Shown here: positions 52,437 to 61,354 of the stretch, piece by piece
Layout: each line of letters begins with the position of its first letter
Position numbering within the stretch: the stretch's first letter is position 1
Assembly: GCA_023954155.1 (NCBI GenBank)
Contig: JAMLIO010000001.1
Coordinates: forward strand, 1-64,000
DNA length: 64,000 nt
Origin: Pseudobdellovibrionaceae bacterium
GTDB taxonomy: Bacteria; Bdellovibrionota; Bdellovibrionia; Bdellovibrionales; UBA1609
Direction: 5' to 3'
Program-made: the position numbers and the translations under genes
Notes under the pieces: generated by a model
Seen by the model: only the letters and a program-made list of their open reading frames with translations
Databases searched by the model: none
What the model was told of the DNA's origin: nothing

Positions 52437-54818
52437 ATGAGTCTTGATCTGCTGGCCACACAGAAAATCGCAAAACAACTCTCACTGACACCCCCACGAG
52501 TGGAAACCGTACTTAAACTTTTACTTGATGAAAAATGTACTATCCCTTTCATTTCCAGATACCGCAAAGAGGTCACGGGTGGACTTGATGAAGTGCAGAT
52601 CGCAACCATTCAAGACGAGTACAATAACTATTTAGATGTTGAAAAACGACGTGCTTTTATTTTAGAAGCCATTAAAAAACAAGAAGCACTTACTCCTGCC
52701 CTTGAGAAAAAGATTGCGGCTTCGACTACCTTGAATCAACTTGAAGACATCTATGCTCCATTTAAAACCAAAGTTAAAACCAAAGGACAAAAAGCCAAAG
52801 ATGCAGGGCTTGAACCTCTTGCGACTTTACTAAAAACCAGCAGAGAATCCTTGTTACAAATTGAAAAGGCTTTTGCGGATAAATTTTTAAACCCTAAGCA
52901 CAAGATCGACACGTTCGCACAGGCTATTGAAGGGGCGATGAACATCATCATCGAAGAGATCACTCATAATGTTGAAATTAAAGAGCGTTTACGTTTAGAT
53001 TACTGGAATGACGCCACTATTCTTTCCGCCAAAAGAAAAGATGCCGAAAAAGAAAAAGACTTTGATAAATTCAAAGATTACTTTGAGTTTGAACAAAAAA
53101 TTAGTGATTTAAAAAATCCTAAAAATAGTCATCGTTTCTTGGCCGTGCGCCGTGGGCTTCTTCTTAACATTCTTAAAGTCGACGTGAATTATAATGAAGA
53201 TCAAGCTCTTGCCACTATTAAAAGCAAGTTGATTGAAAACAGCTTTATAGATCCACAAGCAGGCTGTGGTAACGAACTTGAAACGTGCATTAAGAAGGCC
53301 TATAAGTATGGTATACATACAAGCTTAGACTTAGAAATCAAAAGTGAACTCAAAGCCCTCTCTGATGATTCCGCTATTGATGTGTTCAGTGTAAATTTAA
53401 AAAATCTTCTGCTCCAACCTTACCTAGGTCAAAAGTCCGTTCTTGGAATTGACCCTGGCGTAAGAACGGGTTGTAAAGTGGCTGTGATTGATAAAAACGG
53501 TAACTTTCTTGTAGACACTGTGATTTATCCGCATGCCCCTCATAATGACGTTGCGGGTGCCAAAAACGCGATCGAGATGTGTTTAGATAAACTCAATATC
53601 AAACACATTGCTGTGGGTAACGGAACTTTTGGCAGAGAGACTTTGCAATTTCTTAAGGACCACGTATCACAAGTTAAAAAAGGCACTGTACAAACCATGC
53701 TAGTCAACGAGGACGGTGCCAGCATTTATTCTGCCAGTGAAATTGCCAGAAAGGAATTTCCTGACAAAGACGTCACAGTTCGAGGGGCCATCAGTATTGC
53801 TCGACGGTTTCAAGACCCCTTAGCCGAATTAGTAAAGATTGATCCTAAGTCTATTGGCGTAGGACAGTATCAACATGATGTCAGCCAGACCAAACTCAAA
53901 AAATCTCTCACTCAAGTTGTGGAAAACTGTGTGAACTTTGTGGGCGTAGACATCAACACTGCTAGCGCACCTTTATTGTCTTATATCTCTGGCATAGGGC
54001 CTACGCTTGCAGAAAATATCGTGAAGTTAAGAGAAAAAACTGGAGGCTTTAAAGAACGCTCTGAACTACTGAAAGTCTCTCGTTTTTCTGAAAAGATTTT
54101 TGAACAGTCCGCAGGATTTTTAAGAATTTATGACGGTGCAAATCCACTTGATGCCACTTTCATTCACCCTGAAAAATACCCCATCTTGCTTGCATGGTGT
54201 AAAGCTAAAAAAGTTTCTACCCATGACCTTGTAAAAAACAAAGACCTCATCCAAGCGCTTAAAAGCGACAAAGACCTCAAAACGCAACTAGGTGAATTCA
54301 CCCACGCTGACATCGTCAAATCTCTAGAAGCTCCCAGTCAAGACCCCAGAACTGAGTTTGTATCTTTTGAGTTTAGAAATGACATTTCCGCCATCTCTGA
54401 TCTGAAGGTGGGACAGTATTACCCAGGAGTTGTGACCAACATCACCCAATTTGGCGCATTCGTAGATATTGGCATCAAAGAAAACGGTTTGATTCATGTC
54501 AGCCAGATGTCAGACCGTTTTGTAGAAAACGCTTTGGATGTTCTTAAAGTAGGCCAAGAGGTCAACGCCCGCGTGCTTGAAGTGGATTTAGATCGCAAAC
54601 GCATTGCCCTGTCTTTAAAATCTGAACAGCAAACAGCGGTGTCCAGTGCGAGTGGCACTTGGAGTAGTTCTTCTGCACGAGGTGGCCATCCTTCTCAGCC
54701 CTCACGCCCTAACCAAACTGGGAGTTCAAAGAACCACGGAAGCCCTGGCGGCAAAACCAATGACTCCTTGGCCAATAACCCCTTTGCCATTTTAAAGGAT
54801 CTCAAAACGAAACGTTAA
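52437..54818 (+). CDS. tex: Transcription accessory protein Tex
   Basis: 793 residues, near the family norm of about 770-790. An N-terminal Tex region, the YqgF/RNase H-like domain (VLGIDPGVRTGCKVAV), helix-hairpin-helix units (YISGIGPTLAENIV) and a C-terminal S1 RNA-binding domain (FGAFVDIGIKENGLIHVSQM) appear in order. A Ser/Gly-rich disordered tail (WSSSSARGGHPSQPSRP) follows. It acts on RNA polymerase or nucleic acid in the cytoplasm. AAGGAG ribosome binding site. Confidence 0.95.
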   Translation: MSLDLLATQKIAKQLSLTPPRVETVLKLLLDEKCTIPFISRYRKEVTGGLDEVQIATIQDEYNNYLDVEKRRAFILEAIKKQEALTPALEKKIAASTTLNQLEDIYAPFKTKVKTKGQKAKDAGLEPLATLLKTSRESLLQIEKAFADKFLNPKHKIDTFAQAIEGAMNIIIEEITHNVEIKERLRLDYWNDATILSAKRKDAEKEKDFDKFKDYFEFEQKISDLKNPKNSHRFLAVRRGLLLNILKVDVNYNEDQALATIKSKLIENSFIDPQAGCGNELETCIKKAYKYGIHTSLDLEIKSELKALSDDSAIDVFSVNLKNLLLQPYLGQKSVLGIDPGVRTGCKVAVIDKNGNFLVDTVIYPHAPHNDVAGAKNAIEMCLDKLNIKHIAVGNGTFGRETLQFLKDHVSQVKKGTVQTMLVNEDGASIYSASEIARKEFPDKDVTVRGAISIARRFQDPLAELVKIDPKSIGVGQYQHDVSQTKLKKSLTQVVENCVNFVGVDINTASAPLLSYISGIGPTLAENIVKLREKTGGFKERSELLKVSRFSEKIFEQSAGFLRIYDGANPLDATFIHPEKYPILLAWCKAKKVSTHDLVKNKDLIQALKSDKDLKTQLGEFTHADIVKSLEAPSQDPRTEFVSFEFRNDISAISDLKVGQYYPGVVTNITQFGAFVDIGIKENGLIHVSQMSDRFVENALDVLKVGQEVNARVLEVDLDRKRIALSLKSEQQTAVSSASGTWSSSSARGGHPSQPSRPNQTGSSKNHGSPGGKTNDSLANNPFAILKDLKTKR

Positions 54819-54961
54819 GCTTAATAAAAATTCAATGAAATTGTAATGAAAGCTTTTGGTTATTTTTGAGTCCTTTTAAGGCTTTAGGTTTTTCATCGAC
54901 CTCGACTTATGTTAGATCAGTACAGTTTTGAAACAGGCAAAACAAAAAGAAGTTGCGCGTC

Positions 54962-54999
54962 AAACAACTGTTGATTATATTAAAACAATTGTTTAAATA
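54962..54999 (+). promoter_or_regulatory. Two tandem operators overlapping the TetR promoter
   Basis: AAACAACTGTTGA (54962-54974) and AAACAATTGTTTA (54983-54995) share a palindromic core, AAACAATTGTTT being perfect, and are offset by 21 bp, two helical turns. They overlap a candidate promoter, TTGATT (54971-54976) with 17-bp spacing to TAAATA (54994-54999). The location is as expected for repression by the TetR product. Confidence 0.65.
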
Positions 55000-55028
55000 T
55001 GCGAAATGACCGTTTGAATGGAGAAAAC

Positions 55029-55646
55029 GTGACATTTGATTCCAAACAACAACAGATTTTAGATGCAGCCAAAACTCTTTTTGGCGAGAAGGGCTACGAG
55101 GCCACTTCTGTCAGAGACGTCGCGGAGCTGGCTGAAAGCAATGTGGCCTCCATCAATTATTACTTTGGTTCCAAAGAAGAACTTTTCAAAACCATTTGCG
55201 ACACATGCTTAAAAAGCACACATAAAATCATTAGCGTTCTTAAAGAAGAGCCTGAAAGTATAGAAGGCTTAAAGATGATCTTAAGAAACTTCTTTAAACT
55301 TTTTTTACAACTTCGGCACAAAGAATTAGGTACTCATGATTTCTTACATAGGAACATTGATCTGTTTATTGAACTCAGTCCAGAAACCTTTAAGAGAGAC
55401 ATTTGGGTAGTTGTAGAGTCTCTGACTAGTCTATTAAAAAAAGCAAAAAAAAGAAAGTTACTCAAAAAAGAGATTGATCCAGAAATTTTTGCTACGGTGC
55501 TATTCTCAGGACTGGGATACCTCTTCAGAGATGGAAAAGTCCATTGTACTTTTTGGACACACCAACCCTTCGACGATGAATTTAAAAATCAATATATTAA
55601 CCAAGTGATCAATGGCTTTATTGACGGTGCCAAGGAGAACTCATGA
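55029..55646 (+). CDS. TetR-family transcriptional repressor
   Basis: 205 residues from GTG 55029. TetR_N helix-turn-helix: QILDAAKTLFGEKGYEATSVRDVAELAESNVASINYYFGSKEEL in shorter pieces is textbook (for example YEATSVRDVAELAES, INYYFGSKEELF). The C-terminal ligand domain (KELGTHDFLHRNIDLFIEL) resembles the AcrR/CecR (DUF1956-like) type. An ATG at 54999 also opens the frame but overlaps the -10 box; GGAG before GTG 55029 fits better. It presumably represses its own operon, whose TolC gene overlaps it by 4 bases. Confidence 0.9.
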   Translation: MTFDSKQQQILDAAKTLFGEKGYEATSVRDVAELAESNVASINYYFGSKEELFKTICDTCLKSTHKIISVLKEEPESIEGLKMILRNFFKLFLQLRHKELGTHDFLHRNIDLFIELSPETFKRDIWVVVESLTSLLKKAKKRKLLKKEIDPEIFATVLFSGLGYLFRDGKVHCTFWTHQPFDDEFKNQYINQVINGFIDGAKENS

Positions 55647-56941
55647 AAAGATTTATAGTTGTATTAACCCTCACGCTGTGTGCACTTCCTGCTCAAGCGC
55701 AAGATTCATTAAGACTTGAAGACGTGATTGAAAAGGTCAGAGCCTACAATCCCGATCTTAAATCCAAAATGATTGAGAAAAAAATTGCCAAATATACAAA
55801 GCGAGAAGCTCTTGGACAGGCTCTTCCTCAGATTTCTGCAAAGGTCACACACATGCAGAACTTCAACGTGCCTAAGTTTGATATCCCTGGTATGGGAACC
55901 TTTCAAATGCAAGGGGACTATGCCATGGAATATGGAGCCACGGTCACCCAAGCTATTTATACTTTTGGTGCCGTTTCAGCCGCAGTCCGTGCTGCAGACA
56001 AACTGTTCACCATGGTGGAAGTCGATGTGGAGGCAGCCAGAAACAATGTCGATTATCAAGCCAAGATGGCTTTCTATCAAGTGCTCTTAGCACAAAGACT
56101 CTTAGAGATTAACCAGGCTATGCTGAAAAATGCACAAGACAATCTGTCCATCTTAAGAAATAATTTCCGTGGTGGACGCCCACCTCAACAAGATCTTCTC
56201 ATGTTGCAAACCGATGCTGAAAGTAAAAAACCTGCGGTTGAAAATGCGAAAGCAGAACTTAAAGCGGCAAAGATTGCTTTGAATATCCTTATGGGCGAAG
56301 ATCCCAATAAAGAGTTTAGCGTTGTCGGTAAACTGCGCTCTAATTATCCCACTTACTCTGCCCCACACCTTCAAACCGTTTTAGTTAAAGAATCTCCTAC
56401 TCTTAAATATTTAGAACAATCTTCTGAATACCAACTTGAAGTGGCTAACGTTAGGAAATCTTTATTCATGCCCAAACTTGGTCTGTTTTATAACTTTAAC
56501 CGCTTAGACCAAAGTTACAATGATCGTTTTGACAGAGACCAAACTCTTACAACTTCTGCTTTAGGAATTGGACTCAACTGGAACATTTGGGACGGGGGAA
56601 TCAGCCACACTGCATACCAAAAGGCCAAAGCCAGTGCTGAGCAATCACAACTGACTTTACAAAAGACCCAAGATCAAATGAGTCAGCAGATTTTTGCATC
56701 ACTGGAGCAGTTCAACACTTATAAGAAAAACATCAGCACATTAGAAAACGCATCTGATTTAGCACAACGAAGCTTTCAATTGAGCCAAAAAAAATTACGC
56801 TCAGGACAAACTTCAATCACTGAACTTAACGGCACGCAATCTGCCCTTCTGATGGCTCAAATGCAGCAAGCCACTAATTTATTTCAACTTAATATCACTC
56901 ACGCTTTGATTGAAAGCCTTATCGGAAAGGATCTAAAGTAA
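55643..56941 (+). CDS. TolC-family outer membrane protein (RND operon 2)
   Basis: 432 residues with signal peptide (cleavage near AQA|QDS). OEP repeats are visible (SLRLEDVIEKVRAYNPDLKS, later ALGIGLNWNIWDGG). It is the exit duct of the pump encoded downstream. The ATG overlaps the TGA of tetR, and its TAA stop overlaps the next ATG by one base, so the operon is tightly coupled. Confidence 0.92.
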   Translation: MKRFIVVLTLTLCALPAQAQDSLRLEDVIEKVRAYNPDLKSKMIEKKIAKYTKREALGQALPQISAKVTHMQNFNVPKFDIPGMGTFQMQGDYAMEYGATVTQAIYTFGAVSAAVRAADKLFTMVEVDVEAARNNVDYQAKMAFYQVLLAQRLLEINQAMLKNAQDNLSILRNNFRGGRPPQQDLLMLQTDAESKKPAVENAKAELKAAKIALNILMGEDPNKEFSVVGKLRSNYPTYSAPHLQTVLVKESPTLKYLEQSSEYQLEVANVRKSLFMPKLGLFYNFNRLDQSYNDRFDRDQTLTTSALGIGLNWNIWDGGISHTAYQKAKASAEQSQLTLQKTQDQMSQQIFASLEQFNTYKKNISTLENASDLAQRSFQLSQKKLRSGQTSITELNGTQSALLMAQMQQATNLFQLNITHALIESLIGKDLK

Positions 56942-57627
56942 TGACTAAAATAATCAGACTTGTAATTTATATATCGACATTTGTAATCTTGCTTATTGCT
57001 GTATCCATTCATAAGAAGAGCATCATCGCCAGCAAAGAAGCTATACCCCCTTCTATATTAGGGACTCTAATAGAAAAAGGTGCCCCAGTGGTGACTTATG
57101 AGGTCAAGCACAATGACATTCAAAATAGCATCCGCGTTTCTCTAGAAAAATGTGGCAACAACAACTACTGTTTTTTTACTACGGCTGCAAATAGTCGCGC
57201 CCTCAAGTCCAATGCTCCTATCTATGACGCTAATTTTAAGCAAGTTGTAGGAAAAGTTAATTCGATCTCTGGGCTTGATCCATTAAGTGGACTCAGCAGA
57301 GTCAATGTTGCGCTTACAATCAGTGATAGTGAATTTAAAAAAAGTAAATTTAATATTGTGAGTGTAAGAACAGAGCTTCTTAAAAATGTATTGTCAGTCC
57401 CCACATCTAGTGTCTCTTATGATAATGAATCCAGTTTTGTCTGGCTTTTTAATAATGGGGCGCCCAAAAAACAACCTGTCAAAATCGGAACACAGAATAA
57501 TATTTTTACTGAGATTAAATCTGGATTAAAAAGCGGCGATGTCGTTGTTGCGGAAGGCGCAGGACTTCTTTCGCATTATGAAAAAGCACGCTCCTTGTCT
57601 ACATTTGAACCCAATAAACTGAACTAA
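56941..57627 (+). CDS. Hairpin-less RND adaptor-like protein
   Basis: 228 residues, far shorter than the 350-400 typical of RND membrane-fusion proteins. One N-terminal membrane helix (LVIYISTFVILLIAVSI). The rest looks like beta-barrel and membrane-proximal parts: VLSVPTSSVSYDNESSFVWL, PKKQPVKIGTQNN, IKSGLKSGDVVVAEGAGLL are typical of the C-terminal half of MFPs. The lipoyl domain is reduced (GAPVVTYEV, VVGKVNSISGL) and there is no coiled-coil hairpin that could reach TolC. A CGNNNYC pair could form a disulphide. It lies between TolC and RND genes, so it is likely their adaptor in minimal form. Confidence 0.75.
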   Translation: MTKIIRLVIYISTFVILLIAVSIHKKSIIASKEAIPPSILGTLIEKGAPVVTYEVKHNDIQNSIRVSLEKCGNNNYCFFTTAANSRALKSNAPIYDANFKQVVGKVNSISGLDPLSGLSRVNVALTISDSEFKKSKFNIVSVRTELLKNVLSVPTSSVSYDNESSFVWLFNNGAPKKQPVKIGTQNNIFTEIKSGLKSGDVVVAEGAGLLSHYEKARSLSTFEPNKLN

Positions 57628-57664
57628 ATTGCTTTAAAATTAAAGAACACACATAGGATTTTTT

Positions 57665-60600
57665 ATGATCAATAGTTTTGTAACACGACCCGCAACTACC
57701 GTAATGTTTGTCCTCTTTTTTGCGCTGCTTGGCTTTGTGGCCATGTTTAATATTAACGTTGAAAGGCAGCCGAGAATTGATTTTCCTTTAGTCAGTATCA
57801 GCGTGGTTTACCCAGGCGCTGACCCCGAAGAAATTGAAGGGCAAGTTCTAAAAGAAATCGAAGACGTCGTCGCAACCATTTCTGAAATTAAAAAAATGGA
57901 AAGTCGTGCTTTAGACAGCATGGGATACATCATTGTTGAGTTTAATCTTGGTGTAGACGTTAATGACAAATCTGCTGAAATTAAAGAAAAGATTGATGGA
58001 ATTCTTATCAATCTTCCTACTAATATAGAAAAACCCGTTGTAGCAAAAGTCGACCCCTTTGCTACACCTGTTGTTTGGCTATCTTTATCTAGCGACAATC
58101 ACAGCATGGTTGAGCTTTATGAATTTGCCGACAAAAAACTCTCTGACCAATTTACAAAAATTACAGGTGTAGGAGAGGTAAATATTTTTGGCGGACAAGA
58201 AAGACAGGTAAGAGTTGAACTGTCACCTGATTTAATGAGAAAAAAATATATCTCTGTTGACGGTGTTATTGGTCAGCTGCGTGCACGGAATTTAGATGTC
58301 CCAGCTGGAGACATTAAGAAACCAGACAACACTATCGCAGTTAGATTTGAAGGGAAATTTAATAGTATCGAGAGTATCGCCAATCTAAGGCTTACCAGCC
58401 CTGATGGAAACCAATTTACTTTAAAAGAAGTCGCCAACGTCTACGATGGAGCTGCCGACCCAGAATATGCTGCTGCTTTTAATGGGCAAGATACTGTTGT
58501 ACTCGGTATTGTTAAAATTTCAGACGGTAATGATGTTAAAGTAAGTGAGGGCGTAAAACAAACTCTTAAAAAGATTGATCATCTTCTTGAAGATGGGATG
58601 AATCTTAAGGTGGTTAACGATACCTCTACATTTATTGTTGATGAAACCAATCGAACTATAGAAGGAATCATCATTGGTATCTTGCTGACCGTTCTAGTTC
58701 TTTTATTCTTTACTGGTGACTGGCGCATTACGCTGATCTCAGCCATTGTCATTCCAAGTTCTATTATTTCGTCCTTATTTTTAGTTGAAGCCAGTGGCTT
58801 TTCGATTAACTTTATGACTCTACTAGCTTTTGCAACGGCACTCGGAACCTTGGTGGCCAACGCGATTGTGGTAATTGAAAGTATTGATGCCCTACTTAAA
58901 AAAGGCGTCCCTGTCGTTGAAGCCGCAATCACTGGAACGAAGGCTGTGACCATACCCGTATTGGCAGCTTGTGGAACCAACATTGTGGTGTTTGCACCCC
59001 TATCTTTTATGGATGGTATCGTGGGGCAGTTTATGGTGCAGTTTGGGATGACTGTAATTTATGCCACAATCTTCTCTCTTATGGCTTCCTTTACTTTAAC
59101 TCCCATGCTTTGTGCAGTGATGCTAAAACCCACTAAAGCAAATCAAAAAGAAAACTTTTTAGTCAGAACTTCTAACTCATTTACTAATTTTATAAAGTAT
59201 GAGTACAAGGTAATTTTTGACCTTATGTTCAAAGCTCCTATTTTATCAGGCATTCTTGCCATAGGCCTGTTTATTTTTGGTGTCTCGGTTGCCCCTTACG
59301 TTGGTGGAGAATTTATTCCCACATCTGACGAAGATAAAGTTCAAGTGATGTTTAAATACCCTCTAGGAACACGTGTGGATAAAACTATGGATGCGGTAAA
59401 AGCTGCCGAGTCCAAACTTCGCGAGCTTCCTGGAATCAAATCTTCACTGATTGTGGCAGGGAATAACGGGCAAGAAAACGCCAATATTATTCTTCTTCTT
59501 GAACCTTCTGCTCAACGTAAGCACAGTGACGTTAAACTAATTGAAATGATGACACCTTTATTAGCCGACGTTCCAGACGCTGAGATTGAAATTGTCCGAG
59601 GTGATGGAAGTGGAGGCGACGGAACGGGTGATATCTCAATTAACGTGTCAGGCGTAGATTATGACAAGACCGTTGAGCTCTCCAATCAAATGTTAAAAAT
59701 CATGATGGACTCAGGTTACTTTCGATCTTTAACCTCAAGCCATAGAACGCCTAAAACTCAGATTTCATTTACTCCCGACGCTCAAAAGATCGAACGTTTC
59801 GGTTTAAATAATGCCAGACTCGGTGAGGTTATTAGATCTTCCATTTACGGTGATGATTCTAATATTTATCGTGAGAAAGGCGAGCAATATAAAATTTTTA
59901 TTGAGTCTGCTAAACCTTATAAAGATTCGCTAACTTCGTTAAATGATCTGTTTATTGTATCTAACTTCGGTCTCACGCCATTAACTGAGTTAGGAGCAGT
60001 GGAAGTCAAACCTTCAACGCCTACAATTTTTAGAAGAGACCGCTCAAGAGTGATTCAACTTAACGCCTATATTTCCAAATCAAATGCCTCGGATATTATG
60101 GCCGACCTCACTGCAAAATTTAATGCCCTTAATATTGATGATGGTTACAGTTACGCCTTTGTGGGATCTGCAGAGTACCAAGCCGAATCTGGACGTGAAT
60201 TAGGTAAGGCCTTCTTACTGGCTGTCATCTTCACTTACATGGTGATGGCTGCAATCATGAACTCTTTTGCCCACCCATTTACGATCTCTACATCTATTGT
60301 TACCAGTTTTGCAGGGGTATTTTTATTCTTGTTCTTTATGAGCTCAACAATGAATATCGCCTCTATGTTAGGCATGGTGATGCTAGTAGGACTTGCTGTG
60401 AACAACGCCATCTTGATGCTGGAAGAAGTGGAGTTGATCAAGGTGCGAAAACCTGATCAACATTTGCGAGACACCATCTGGGAAGGTATTGACAACAGGT
60501 TTCGCGCAATTTTGATGAGTTCATTGACCATTGTATTTGGTGCTTTACCTCAGCTTTGGTCTATTGACTTGGCTAAAGTATCCATGGGTGCAGTGATCGT

Positions 60601-60715
60601 GGGAGGTATTTTGGCCTCTATCCTGTTCACCTTCATTTTAACGCCACAAGCGTACTATATTATTGAAAAATCAGTTTCTTTTGTGAAACGCAAATTGCGT
60701 CCTGCTGAAATATAG
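57665..60715 (+). CDS. RND transporter with substituted proton-relay residues
   Basis: 1016 residues, full RND architecture with twelve helices and conserved VSIVYPGADPEEIE at the start of the first loop. In TM4 the relay pair reads LVANAIVVIES (Ala398-Asn399) where AcrB has two Asp and the common VDN subfamily keeps one. In TM10 the Lys is replaced by Asn (LAVNNAILM, Asn913). These changes argue against a normal proton relay. Cargo unknown. Last gene of the TetR-controlled operon; an 11-bp stem terminator follows. Confidence 0.92.
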   Translation: MINSFVTRPATTVMFVLFFALLGFVAMFNINVERQPRIDFPLVSISVVYPGADPEEIEGQVLKEIEDVVATISEIKKMESRALDSMGYIIVEFNLGVDVNDKSAEIKEKIDGILINLPTNIEKPVVAKVDPFATPVVWLSLSSDNHSMVELYEFADKKLSDQFTKITGVGEVNIFGGQERQVRVELSPDLMRKKYISVDGVIGQLRARNLDVPAGDIKKPDNTIAVRFEGKFNSIESIANLRLTSPDGNQFTLKEVANVYDGAADPEYAAAFNGQDTVVLGIVKISDGNDVKVSEGVKQTLKKIDHLLEDGMNLKVVNDTSTFIVDETNRTIEGIIIGILLTVLVLLFFTGDWRITLISAIVIPSSIISSLFLVEASGFSINFMTLLAFATALGTLVANAIVVIESIDALLKKGVPVVEAAITGTKAVTIPVLAACGTNIVVFAPLSFMDGIVGQFMVQFGMTVIYATIFSLMASFTLTPMLCAVMLKPTKANQKENFLVRTSNSFTNFIKYEYKVIFDLMFKAPILSGILAIGLFIFGVSVAPYVGGEFIPTSDEDKVQVMFKYPLGTRVDKTMDAVKAAESKLRELPGIKSSLIVAGNNGQENANIILLLEPSAQRKHSDVKLIEMMTPLLADVPDAEIEIVRGDGSGGDGTGDISINVSGVDYDKTVELSNQMLKIMMDSGYFRSLTSSHRTPKTQISFTPDAQKIERFGLNNARLGEVIRSSIYGDDSNIYREKGEQYKIFIESAKPYKDSLTSLNDLFIVSNFGLTPLTELGAVEVKPSTPTIFRRDRSRVIQLNAYISKSNASDIMADLTAKFNALNIDDGYSYAFVGSAEYQAESGRELGKAFLLAVIFTYMVMAAIMNSFAHPFTISTSIVTSFAGVFLFLFFMSSTMNIASMLGMVMLVGLAVNNAILMLEEVELIKVRKPDQHLRDTIWEGIDNRFRAILMSSLTIVFGALPQLWSIDLAKVSMGAVIVGGILASILFTFILTPQAYYIIEKSVSFVKRKLRPAEI

Positions 60716-60744
60716 ACTAATAAATATATTTATCTTATTATTTT

Positions 60745-60776
60745 TTCAGGGCTCTAGATAGAGCCCTGAACTTTTA
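60745..60776 (+). terminator. Terminator of RND operon 2
   Basis: TTCAGGGCTCT pairs perfectly with AGAGCCCTGAA around AGAT, followed by CTTTTA. Confidence 0.85.
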
Positions 60777-60790
60777 TAGGGCTTTCTTCT

Positions 60791-61267
60791 ATGAGCAAAA
60801 CAAAGAACTACATCACCAGAAAAGGGTTTGAAAAGCTCAAAGAAGAAGCGCGCCTGCTTTTCCATGAAGAGCGACCAAAAATTGTAGAAACCGTCGCCTG
60901 GGCCGCTTCCAATGGGGACCGCAGTGAAAATGCCGATTACCAATACGGAAAACGACGACTCAGAGAGATTGATCGACGCTTAGAATTTTTAGCTAAAAGA
61001 ATGGATATTGCGGAAATCGTGGACCCTGCCACAATCACATCTTCCACCATTGTTTTCGGAGCCACTGTCTCTATCGAAGATGAAGAGGGTGTGCAAAAAA
61101 CCTATCAAATTGTAGGCGAAGACGAAGTGGACACCGTAGGCAATAAGATCAGCTGGAAGAGTCCCATCGCTAAAGCCTTACTTGGCAAAACTCTAGATCA
61201 AGAGGTCTTGATCAAACGCCCCAAAGGCGATCATTGGGTTGTGATCACAGATATTAAATATATTTGA
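60791..61267 (+). CDS. greB: Transcription elongation factor GreB
   Basis: 158 residues. N-terminal coiled coil with YITRKGFEKLKEEARLL and the tip acidic motif GDRSENADYQYGKRRLREID, then the C-terminal FKBP-like domain (VFGATVSIEDEEG, ISWKSPIAKALLGK). GreB rescues backtracked RNA polymerase by stimulating transcript cleavage. Length and motif spacing match GreB more than GreA. It is separated from the RND operon by the terminator; ribosome binding site is poor. Confidence 0.93.
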   Translation: MSKTKNYITRKGFEKLKEEARLLFHEERPKIVETVAWAASNGDRSENADYQYGKRRLREIDRRLEFLAKRMDIAEIVDPATITSSTIVFGATVSIEDEEGVQKTYQIVGEDEVDTVGNKISWKSPIAKALLGKTLDQEVLIKRPKGDHWVVITDIKYI

Positions 61268-61354
61268 ATAAAAAGTTAGATATTTTAAATTATAAAGTTT
61301 TTTCGTTCTGAGCTTTTTAAATTTTTTCTAAAACCTGCTTTGCATTAAAATGAC

